Positions 1 through 6,800 of a stretch of 7,195 bases of DNA are shown piece by piece (the first letter of the stretch is position 1; every line of letters starts with the position of its first letter). The stretch is from CAYOHP01 sp964403795 [NCBI: uncultured bacterium]. Its GTDB lineage: Bacteria > Muiribacteriota > UBA6191 > CAZXTJ01. The translations under genes and the position numbers were made by a program. Where the stretch lies: positions 1 to 7,195 of the forward strand of contig CAYOHP010000121.1 in NCBI GenBank assembly GCA_964403795.1, given 5' to 3'. Below the pieces are notes generated by a model. The model worked only from the letters and a program-made list of their open reading frames with translations, searched no databases and had not been told where the DNA came from.

Positions 1-917
1 AATACCTTGTACTTCTCGCCGTAGTTCTCGTCGGGATGGGTGTTGCCCTTGTGGACCACCTTGTGCTTCACCGCCAGGCTGCGCACCGGCACTCCCTCGC
101 GATCGCCGACCTTCACCCGGAGGCCGGGTCCGGTGTCGAGCTCGGCGTCGTTCCAGTCGAACACGCCCCCGGGAGGGACCAGGGTCACCCGGGCACAGGC
201 GACCTTCTTCCACTTGATCTTGCGCTTGTTCTTCCGGCCCCGGAGACGGGTGTGCTTCAGGGTCTCGTTGACCAGCTTGACCACCAGGCGGGAACCGTCG
301 GCCATGGGTGCGACCAGGGTGCACCAGGGATCCACGAACCATGCGAAGTGGTCCCGGGAGCTCCAGTAGCCGCCCTGCCAGCCGGTGGTCGGGCGCTTCT
401 CCTCCTTGTGCGGGTCGATCCCCCGGATGTCGAGCCGGATCCGGATCTTCTCCTTGCGGGGGACGTCGTTGCGGATGGCGTCGAGGAAGGGGAGGAGCAC
501 CTTGCGGAAATCGTCGGGCATGTCGAGCTTGGAATAGCGCCACCAGCGGACCAGGTGGAAGAAGAATCCCAGGGTGAAGAGGGCCGGGACCAGCGGGATG
601 GCTTCCTCGGGGAGCATGCGGCCCTCGGTCACGAACGCGACCCAAAACGGGGTGGCGAACATCCCCAGGAAGAAGCAGGCGAAGGCCCAGCACCCCGAGT
701 TCCCGGAGACGTGCTCGGCGTGCTTGTCCACGGCTTCCGCCTGCTTGAGCGCCAGGAAGAGGTCGGCCACCGACATGCGGCGGTCCATGGTGCGGTGTTC
801 CAGGAGCCACTTGGCAGGTCCGGACAGGGTGGTCAGATCCACCGAGGGGGGGGGCCCCTCGGGGGCGGGAGGGGCGGCGCCTGGAGCCGGGGCAGGGACG
901 TTGCCGGGTGTCGTCAT
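1..917 (-). CDS. Two-helix membrane protein with soluble C-terminal domain, family not recognised, 3' end outside window
   Basis: The frame is open from the ATG at 917 to the window edge, giving 305 residues with no stop, so the C-terminus is missing. Residues 1-25 are rich in Pro and Ala and look disordered. Residues 30-70 are soluble and charged. Two hydrophobic stretches follow, at about 75-97 and 104-125, ended by a positive patch (RWWRYSK). The rest is a basic, probably beta-rich soluble domain containing FVDPWCTLVAPMADGSRLVV (about 194-213) and a Lys/Arg-rich strip at 220-238. I do not recognise the family. The start is supported by overlap: its ATG shares ATGA with the stop of the upstream glycosyltransferase, so the two are probably translationally coupled. 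No Shine-Dalgarno sequence precedes it. A later Met (residue 44) is a weaker alternative. Membrane location is inferred from the two helices. A role helping the glycosyltransferase or its product is inference from position only. Confidence 0.8.
   Translation of the reverse strand, partial: MTTPGNVPAPAPGAAPPAPEGPPPSVDLTTLSGPAKWLLEHRTMDRRMSVADLFLALKQAEAVDKHAEHVSGNSGCWAFACFFLGMFATPFWVAFVTEGRMLPEEAIPLVPALFTLGFFFHLVRWWRYSKLDMPDDFRKVLLPFLDAIRNDVPRKEKIRIRLDIRGIDPHKEEKRPTTGWQGGYWSSRDHFAWFVDPWCTLVAPMADGSRLVVKLVNETLKHTRLRGRKNKRKIKWKKVACARVTLVPPGGVFDWNDAELDTGPGLRVKVGDREGVPVRSLAVKHKVVHKGNTHPDENYGEKYKV
842..862. repeat. C9/G9 homopolymer within an 8-bp inverted repeat, inside the coupled membrane-protein gene
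   Basis: Nine consecutive G on the plus strand (846-854) read as CCC CCC CCC on the coding strand and encode Pro22-Pro24. The run sits in a perfect inverted repeat, with arms 842-849 and 855-862 and a GGGGG loop. Tracts of this length can slip during replication or sequencing. Any change not a multiple of three would shift the frame near the N-terminus. Whether it varies in nature cannot be told from one sequence. Confidence 0.6.
914..917 (-). other. ATGA stop/start overlap coupling the glycosyltransferase to the membrane protein
   Basis: The TGA of the glycosyltransferase (914-916) and the ATG of the downstream membrane protein (915-917) overlap as ATGA on the minus strand. No Shine-Dalgarno sequence is visible before this ATG (the upstream bases are CCCTCCGCCCCGCC). 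Reinitiation by ribosomes finishing the first gene is therefore the likely way the second is translated. Confidence 0.8.
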
Positions 918-2134
918 GGCGGGGCGGAGGGAGCGTTTCCGGGAAGTGGCCCGAAGGCCGGTTCCATCGTGGCATGGACCGTGGGGTAGGTCCAGCGGGA
1001 GAGTGCCGTCCGGCGGGCCCGCTGCCCGGCGGCGGCCAGGGCCCCGGGATCGGCGAGCAGGCGGGAGATCCAGACCGCCCAGAGCCGGGGATCGTCGGGC
1101 GGGATCCGCCAGCCGTCGACGCCGTGGGTCACGAGCTCCCGGGTGACGGCCAGGTCGGAGGCGAGCACCGGGGTCCCGGCTGCCATGGATTCCAGGATCT
1201 TCACCGGGCAACAGCCCTGCTCGACGTTGCGGGAGGTCTCGGCCAGCGGGGCCAGCGTGAGTTCGAGGCGCGCCACCACCGGGGCGAGTTCCGCGGCGTC
1301 GAGCGGGGGATGGAAGAGGACGGCCTCGGGGCGGCTCATCCCCAGCCGGTCCGAGCGGCGGACCAGGCGCTTGGCGGGGCGCTTGCGTCCGGGGTGCACC
1401 ACCAGCAGGCGGAGGTCGGGGAAGTCGTCCTGGATCCTCCCGAAGGCGGCGAGCGCGGTCTCGACCCCCTGCCAGCGGTGCAGGCTGCCGATGTAGCCGA
1501 TCCACCGGCCCTCCGCGAGTTCCGGGACGATGGACGCGGCGCGGCCGGGGTCGGCCCCGAACCAGAGGTCGGAGGCGGCGTTCGAGGAGGTGACGATGCG
1601 GTCGCGGGCGATGCCCAGCCGGGTGAGCGCGGCGGTGGTCACGGGCGAGACGGTGAGCAACGCGTCGGCGCGGTCGAGGCAGGCGAGCTCCAGGTCGCGG
1701 AGCTTGGCCCGGGTGGCGCTCCGTTCCTTGAGGCCCGGGTAGCGGTAGCCCAGTTCCCAGCTCGGGAGGGCGTTCACCTCGAAGACCAGGCGGGTCCCTG
1801 TCAGGGGAAGGAGGGGGAGGCCGCCCCAGGGATCCCGGAACACGGCCAGGGCGGGGGGCAGGTCGAGGGCGTCGACGGTCTCGGCGACGAAGCGCGAGAA
1901 GCCCTCGGCCCGCGCCAGCATGTTCGCCTCCCTCGCCGGGTGGCGCACGATGGTGACGCCCTCGGCCTGCTGCAGCCGCGGCATGTCGGGGGAACCGCAG
2001 CAGAGCAGCCAGACCGGCGGGCGGCTGGCGGAGAGCGCCCGGACCATCGAGGCGATGTGGGAGGAAGAGCCCTTGGGTCGCGGGAAGACCTCGAAGGCCA
2101 CGTAGAGGGTGCGGGGCGGCGGCAGACCGGGCAT
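914..2134 (-). CDS. Glycosyltransferase, GT4-type (GT-B fold)
   Basis: This is a 406-residue protein, a normal length for a retaining GT4 enzyme moving a sugar from a nucleotide-sugar donor to a glycan or lipid acceptor at the cytoplasmic face. The N-terminal half opens with strand TLYVAFEVF and a Pro/Gly/Ser loop (FPRPKGSSSH, about 17-26), as in GT4 acceptor domains. The C-terminal half starts with GYIGSLHRWQGVETALAAF (213-231), the usual 'vGrl...KG...al' region. It then has KILESMAAGTPVLASD (312-327) followed by E333 in TRELV, the family's donor-binding region. The first Glu of the classical E-x7-E pair is replaced by Gly (about 307), as in the common 'G-x-P-K-x-x-E-x-M-A-A-G' variants. No signal peptide or membrane helix is seen. 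I chose the ATG at 2134 because the protein-like sequence begins there. The frame stays open upstream to 2335 but overlaps the divergent gene and looks non-coding. Donor and acceptor cannot be read from the sequence. Confidence 0.9.
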   Translation of the reverse strand: MPGLPPPRTLYVAFEVFPRPKGSSSHIASMVRALSASRPPVWLLCCGSPDMPRLQQAEGVTIVRHPAREANMLARAEGFSRFVAETVDALDLPPALAVFRDPWGGLPLLPLTGTRLVFEVNALPSWELGYRYPGLKERSATRAKLRDLELACLDRADALLTVSPVTTAALTRLGIARDRIVTSSNAASDLWFGADPGRAASIVPELAEGRWIGYIGSLHRWQGVETALAAFGRIQDDFPDLRLLVVHPGRKRPAKRLVRRSDRLGMSRPEAVLFHPPLDAAELAPVVARLELTLAPLAETSRNVEQGCCPVKILESMAAGTPVLASDLAVTRELVTHGVDGWRIPPDDPRLWAVWISRLLADPGALAAAGQRARRTALSRWTYPTVHATMEPAFGPLPGNAPSAPP

Positions 2135-2264
2135 GGCGGGGCCAGGGTAGCCTGGCGGGGGCCGGTCACGGGCCGAGCCGTGGGCGTGCCGGAATCGAGG
2201 AGGCGTCCTGGGCAAGCGCGGGATCGAGCGGGTCGAGCCCGGACTCGACGAGGACGGATTCCTG
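2135..2264. promoter_or_regulatory. Divergent intergenic region between glycosyltransferase and radical SAM genes
   Basis: This 130-base gap (57 fewer if the radical SAM gene starts at the CTG at 2208) must hold the promoters for both directions. I find no convincing -35/-10 pair, as the DNA is too GC-rich. Two perfect inverted repeats are visible. One is GCCAGG/CCTGGC (2141-2146 and 2151-2156), six bases from the glycosyltransferase ATG. The other is GTCGAG/CTCGAC (2232-2237 and 2244-2249), before the radical SAM GTG. Either could be an operator or an mRNA hairpin. Neither is proven, and short palindromes are common at this base composition. Confidence 0.45.
2197..2203 (+). promoter_or_regulatory. 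Strong Shine-Dalgarno-like GAGGAGG ahead of an in-frame CTG
   Basis: GAGGAGG is followed four bases later by a CTG at 2208 that is in frame with the radical SAM gene. This is the best ribosome-binding sequence in the divergent region. The GTG at 2265 has only GAGGA (2250-2254) at a 10-base spacing. CTG is a rare but real bacterial start codon, so this site bears directly on where the protein begins. Confidence 0.4.
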
Positions 2265-3188
2265 GTGCGGGACCCGGCCGGGAGGGACACGGCGCACCTC
2301 TCCGAGCTGCAGATCGAGGTGGTGAACCTCTGCAACTATCGCTGCCCGCTGTGCCGGACCCTGGACGAAGACGGGGTGGCGCGCCGGCGCATGGGGCTCG
2401 GGGAGTTCCAGTCGGTGCTCGGCCCGGTGGCCGCCGGGCTCTCGACCGTGGCCCTCTACGGGACCCGCGGCGAGCCGTTCCTGAACCCGGAGCTCGAGGC
2501 CATGGTGGCCTGGCTGAAGTCGGCGAGTCCGGCCCGGATCCGGATCTCGACCAACGGCAGCCTGGTCGACGAGGCGCGGTGCGAGGCCCTGCTCGACGCG
2601 GCGCCCGACGAGGTCTTGTTCGCGGTCGACGGCTTCAGCGAGGAGAGCTACCGGCGCTACCGGGTGGGCGGCCGGCTGGCCCGGGTGCTCGGCAACCTGG
2701 AGCGCCTGGCCCGGCGGAAGCGGGAGCGCGGGCTGGATCGTCCCCGGATCGTGCTCCAGACCCTGCCGATGCGCGGCAACGAGGCGGAACTGGCGGGGAT
2801 CCCGGAGCTGGCGGCCCGCCTGGGAGTGGACGAGGCCCGCCTCAAGGTGAGCGCCAGCATCATGCGCAGCCGACGATTCCGGCCGCTCGATCTCGCCTAC
2901 GCTCCCCGGCAGACGACCGGCGAGCCCTTCCGATGTCCCTCGGGCCTCGACAAGCTCTACGTGGACCCCAGCGGGGACTGCTTCCCATGCTGCTACGGCG
3001 AGGGCCACGCCGCCATGCGGCTTGGCAACGCCCTGGAGACGCCGCTCCCGGAACTCTTCCGGAGCCCGCTGGCTGAGCGGATCCGCAAGGCGTTCCGGGA
3101 GCAGAGGGACTTCCCGCGCTTCTGCGTCGACTCCTGCCGCCAGGCATCGGCCAAGCGAAGAATCAGGGTGTGGCCTCTGTCGGTGTGA
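2265..3188 (+). CDS. Radical SAM protein with reduced SPASM-like C-terminal cysteine domain
   Basis: The protein has 307 residues from the GTG at 2265. The radical SAM cluster motif C-x3-C-x2-C is CNYRCPLC at residues 23-30, preceded by the first barrel strand (LQIEVVN). The family's 'GGE' position is RGEPFLNP (68-75), used to bind S-adenosylmethionine, and STNG (95-98) follows at the next strand. The C-terminal part has Cys224, then Gly237, Cys239, Cys242 and Cys243, a G-N pair at 254-255, and Cys287/Cys291. This gives C-x12-G-x4-C plus C-x3-C, a shortened SPASM/twitch pattern likely to hold one auxiliary iron-sulphur cluster. Such enzymes often modify peptides or proteins by radical chemistry, but no precursor peptide is seen nearby and the substrate is unknown. 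The frame is open upstream to 2151, and a CTG at 2208 with a strong ribosome-binding sequence would add 19 residues. The gene converges with the RDD gene, with 12 bases between stops. Confidence 0.88.
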   Translation: MRDPAGRDTAHLSELQIEVVNLCNYRCPLCRTLDEDGVARRRMGLGEFQSVLGPVAAGLSTVALYGTRGEPFLNPELEAMVAWLKSASPARIRISTNGSLVDEARCEALLDAAPDEVLFAVDGFSEESYRRYRVGGRLARVLGNLERLARRKRERGLDRPRIVLQTLPMRGNEAELAGIPELAARLGVDEARLKVSASIMRSRRFRPLDLAYAPRQTTGEPFRCPSGLDKLYVDPSGDCFPCCYGEGHAAMRLGNALETPLPELFRSPLAERIRKAFREQRDFPRFCVDSCRQASAKRRIRVWPLSV

Positions 3189-3207
3189 GCGGCCTGCGAC
3201 TCACCCC
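3182..3207. terminator. Weak hairpin spanning the two convergent stop codons
   Basis: Arms 3182-3189 and 3200-3207 pair at seven of eight positions (mismatch at 3184/3205) around a 10-base loop. The TGA of the radical SAM gene lies in the left arm and the TGA of the RDD gene spans the right arm. No T tract follows on either strand, so this is at best a weak two-way structure. Part of the symmetry simply comes from two facing stop codons. Confidence 0.2.
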
Positions 3208-3773
3208 TCGACGGTGTAGCACTCTTCCTTGAGCTCGAGCAGGCGCCGGCCGTTGGGATCGAGGGCCAGGACCTGCACCGCCTCGTAGGCCGAGGCGAGC
3301 CCGCAGAGGAGGACGACCGGGAGGAAGAGGATCGAGAGCAGTCCACCGATCAGGCCTCCCAGGACGGGGATGAGGCCGAACACCGCCGCGAACATCGAGT
3401 TCACGGTCCAGGCCAGGAAGGGGAGGGCCTGGATGAGGTTGCGCCGGATGCTCTGCTCCCGGGTGCAAGGGCCGCCCTGGGGGGTCGCCACGGTGAGGCC
3501 CTGGAGCTTCTTCCCGAAGCTGCGTCCGTCGTTCAGCGAATCGCGGACCAGCATGTAGCCGGCGGCCCCGGCCGCTCCGGCGAGACCGAGGAAACCGCCG
3601 ATGACGGGGATGAAGGCCCCGATCATGCCGAGGATCGAGGCTGCGAACGCGGCGGGCACCGCGTCGATGAAGTACGCCACCACCCGCTTGGTGGGGTCGA
3701 CCTTGGGCGGGACGCCGCCGCTCCGGGCGACCTCGGTACCGCCTGCTTCCGCCGGCTCCTTCTTCTCGCTCAT
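3201..3773 (-). CDS. RDD-family integral membrane protein
   Basis: This 190-residue protein has the RDD-family layout. A charged, Pro-containing cytoplasmic N-terminus (1-29) leads to KRVVAYFIDAVP, with Arg30 and Asp37 matching the family's conserved Arg and Asp in the first helix. Hydrophobic segments lie at about 31-52 and 54-76. A polar loop, RDSLNDGRSFGKKLQGLTV (77-95), is the typical 'G-x-S-x-GK-x-x-x-G-L-x-V' element. RRN at 110-112 is followed by hydrophobic segments at about 117-138 and 140-165, and the end LDPNGRRLLELKEECYTV (171-188) mirrors the family's 'r-G-R-x-l-x-D-x-x-a-x-T-x-V' tail. RDD proteins are poorly defined; some have been linked to ion transport, but the role here cannot be read. 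The ATG at 3773 is preceded by AGAGGGG (3784-3790) at a 10-base spacing. It lies 94 bases downstream of the AsmA-like gene on the same strand and may be co-transcribed with it. Confidence 0.87.
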   Translation of the reverse strand: MSEKKEPAEAGGTEVARSGGVPPKVDPTKRVVAYFIDAVPAAFAASILGMIGAFIPVIGGFLGLAGAAGAAGYMLVRDSLNDGRSFGKKLQGLTVATPQGGPCTREQSIRRNLIQALPFLAWTVNSMFAAVFGLIPVLGGLIGGLLSILFLPVVLLCGLASAYEAVQVLALDPNGRRLLELKEECYTVEG

Positions 3774-3783
3774 TGGGGATCCG

Positions 3784-3790
3784 CCCCTCT
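3784..3790 (-). promoter_or_regulatory. Ribosome binding site of the RDD gene, partly self-paired
   Basis: AGAGGGG on the minus strand sits 10 bases before the ATG at 3773. Its GGGG can pair with CCCC (3775-3778) just before the ATG around a five-base loop, which might lower initiation. Four pairs make this only a weak structure. Confidence 0.5.
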
Positions 3791-3858
3791 CTGCTCGCGG
3801 CCCCTGGGGGCCTGCGTGCGACTTCCGACGGTAGCAAGCCGGAGGGCGCTGCGTCCAA

Positions 3859-3878
3859 TCGTCGAGATCACTCGACGA
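3859..3878 (-). terminator. Perfect 8-bp hairpin around the AsmA-like stop codon
   Basis: TCGTCGAG (3859-3866) and CTCGACGA (3871-3878) pair perfectly around the four-base loop 3867-3870, which contains the TGA of the AsmA-like gene. No run of T follows on the minus strand, where TTGG comes next. It may act as a Rho-type pause, an attenuator before the RDD gene or an mRNA-end stabiliser rather than a classic intrinsic terminator. The arms also encode the last codons (GTC GTC GAG), so chance remains possible. Confidence 0.4.
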
Positions 3879-6800
3879 CTTCCTCGAGCGCCTCCCAGGG
3901 GAGGTCCACGCTCCACTCCGCAGGTCCCTTCCCGTCCTTGCGGCGGTACAGGTCCTTCAACCCGGACACCAGCGTGAGGGGTGCGTCGGCGGGCGCGAAG
4001 GCAGAGGCCCCGGCCACGAAACGACGTCCCAGGAAGCGGGTCCGGAACCCGTAGACCGGTGCCGCCAGGGTCCCGCCCACCCCCAGGTCGAAATTGAACC
4101 AGCGACCTCCCTCGAGCTTGGCCAGGGCTCGATGGGCCGGTCCCAGGATCTTCCGGTCCAGCGCCACCTTCAGCTCGCCCTCGAGGCCGCCGTCGAGTCC
4201 GATCCGGGCCAGGCCCCTGGCCTCGCCCAGGCTGCTCACGGCCCTGAGGTCGCGGCAGACCAGCTTGCCGGCCAGGGCCGAGAGGCGGGCCTCGAAGGTG
4301 GTGATGTCGATCCCTCTGAGGTTCCGGAGACCGTAGCGGGCGGCGGCCCGGTCCAGGCTCGCGAGCTTCCCCACCCGGCCCCGGACCCGCAGGCGTCCGG
4401 TGCCGGTGACCGAGGTGCGCTCGGCCCCCCGGCCGTGCAGCAGAAGCGATCCCTCGAGCGAGCCGGAGAGGTCATGGTCCTGGTCGAGGTAGCTCGCGGC
4501 GAAGCGGGCGAGCTCCACTCCCTCGCTGGCCAGGCTCAGCCTCCAGGGTCGGATCCCGCCCTCGTCACGGGCCTCGAAATCGAGGTCGAAGGGGCCCCCT
4601 CCCAGCTTGCCGCGCAGCGGTCCCAGCTCGACCCTGCCGGGGGCCACCGTGAAGCGGCCCGAGAGCTCGTCGGGAGCCAGGGTCAGGGTCTTCCCGCCGA
4701 GCCGGGCCGAGAGCCGCGGCTGCTTCAGGTCCAGGGCGACCGAGAGTTCCGGGGTCGAGGGCGGGCCGACCAGGGTGCCCTCCAGGGTCGCCCGCCCCGA
4801 GAGTTCGAGGTCGTCGCGATCCAGGAAGCGGGAGACGGCCGCCGCGTCGATGTCCTCGAGTTCGAGGTCGAAGGCCATGCGGGGCCGGGTCCCCAGATCG
4901 ATGCGGCCCTCGCAGAGCACCCTTCCGTCGAAGCCGCGGGCCCGGCCCCGACGCACCTCGAGGAAGGGCTCGCCCCGGGTGGAATAGCGGAGCGCCAGCT
5001 CCAGGTCGGTGAGGCGGGTCCGACCCGGGCGGTCCGCGGCGTTCGGGGTCCGGTCGCTGAGGACCGCGGTCCGGGGCGAGGGCGGCGCGGGCGGGATCGT
5101 GGACCCGCTGCCCAGGACCAGCGCCAGTTCCGGGCTCCGGGCGTCGCCCTCGACCTCCAGGCCGGAGGGGTCATGGGAAAAGCGGATGCGGGTGGCGAGG
5201 CGGGACTCCCGGTCGAGTTCGTGGCGCCCTGCCAGGCGGAGCAGGGTTCCCAGGGCGAGGCCCGGGCTGGCCAGCTCCCCGCTCGCCCGATCCGGGGAGA
5301 GCTGCAGGCGTCCGACCAGGCGGCTCCCGCCGAGATCGCCCTCGAACCTCTCGATCGCCAACTCGGACCCGGCTCCCAGCCTTCCCATGAGTTTCGCCGA
5401 GAATCCGGTGAAGCCGAGGGAGCGGGTCCCGCTCCCGGCGACTCCATGGAGGTCGGAGATCGAGCCGAGGAGTCGGGCGGCTCCGGGCGATCCCGAGAGC
5501 GAGAGGCGGGCGTCGAGGCTGCCCGTGACCGGGGGAGTGGGGCCGGCGGCCACCAGGCCGGCGAGGAAGCCGAGCGGAAGGTCTTCGGCCACGACCTCGA
5601 CGGAGCCGGCCTCCTGGGTCGCCGACATCCGGCCCGAGGCCGAGAGGCGGGCTCCCGCCGGGGTGGCGGTGAGGGTTTCGAGCAGGAGATCGTCGGGGGA
5701 CACTGCCAGGCGTGCCTGGGCGGGCCCCATCGGGAGTTCCCGGAGCCCGCTGGGGGTGGGCAGCTCGAGGACCAGGTCGGGACTTTCCGCCGCCAGTCGG
5801 ACCGAGGGCGAGGAGGTGGTGCCCGAGAGCTCCGCCGAGACCACGACCTGGCCCCGGGCCCGGACCCGCCGGGAGGCCAGGGCCGCGGTGAGGAGGGCGG
5901 CGTCGACAGGGCCGCCGGTGACCGTCAGGGCCAGCGGGGAGTCCGGCTCGCGCCCTACGGTACCGGTGACCGAGAGGGTGCCGGCGCCCGAGACGGTGCG
6001 GGCTTCCAGGATCTCGAGTCGGTCGCGGTGGGTGGCCAGGCGGGCCGAGAGGTCGCGGAGCAGGACAGCACCCTGGGGCGCGGCCAGCTCGACCCGGTCG
6101 GCGAGCAGGGTCCAGAGGGGCGCCTCGCCAGGCTTCGCCTCGACCCGCAGCGAGGAGTCGGCGGCCGCGGCGCGCCCCCTGGCGCCGAGGTCGACGACGC
6201 CCTCGCGAAGGACCAGGTTGGCCGCCAGGCGAGGGGCCGCCAGCGGTCCGGAGAGCGAGGCGGATCCCGTGAAGCGGGCCAGGGTCCGCTCCACGAAGCT
6301 CCCCAGCAGGCCTTCGAGGTGGGCGGAGTCGCCGTCGGCCAGGGTGGCGGTGAGCTCGCCGGTCCAGACCTCGCCGGGGACCAGCCGCCCCCCCAGGTCG
6401 ACCTGCATGCGCTCGTGGCCCTGTTCCTTGCCGCGTCCCCGGATGTGGCCGCGGGCGATGAGGGAGATGGCTTCGTCGGGGAGCGGGGACAGCGTGACCT
6501 CGGCGTCCTCCAGGGCCAGCGGATGGCGCATGGCAGGCCCCTGGAGAAGGACCTGGCCGCGCCGGAGCCGGAAGACCGGGAGGCCCGCCAGGCTGAGGGG
6601 CGGTGCCGGGTCGCGAGGCGGCCTGGTCCTCGGGGGGCCGGGAGCGCGGTCGCGGGACTCGAAGGGCAGGGCCGGGGGCGAGGGTGGGGGCGGCGAAGAA
6701 GGCGAGGCCGGGGCGGCCCGGGTCACCAGGGCGGGTGCCAGGACCTCGGCGAGGTTCCATTTCCCGGACGGCGTCTTCTCCAGGAAGAGGCGGGGCCGAT

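Noticed and set aside
36-989. 317-residue plus-strand open frame
   Set aside because: It is exactly antisense to the membrane protein on the minus strand, which has clear helices and an ATGA coupling. The plus reading is His/Gly/Val-rich without motifs.
2135-2335. Upstream extension of the glycosyltransferase frame by 67 residues
   Set aside because: The extension is Ser/Arg/Pro-rich, overlaps the radical SAM start and its cysteine motif, and has no GT4 resemblance. The ATG at 2134 fits the first Rossmann strand.
2166-3008. 280-residue minus-strand open frame opposite the radical SAM gene
   Set aside because: It is antisense to a gene with canonical C-x3-C-x2-C and C-terminal cysteines, and it shows no motifs itself.
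908-3076. 722-residue plus-strand open frame opposite the glycosyltransferase and across the start of the radical SAM gene
   Set aside because: It has low-complexity Gly/Arg/Pro/Ala composition and no domain signal. It lies antisense to a clear glycosyltransferase and in the wrong frame of the clear radical SAM gene. It is a shadow of high GC.
3799-3812. GGCCCC-TG-GGGGCC palindrome between the AsmA-like and RDD genes
   Set aside because: The loop is only two to four bases, and such short GC palindromes are expected by chance here. There is no T tract or other support for a terminator or operator.
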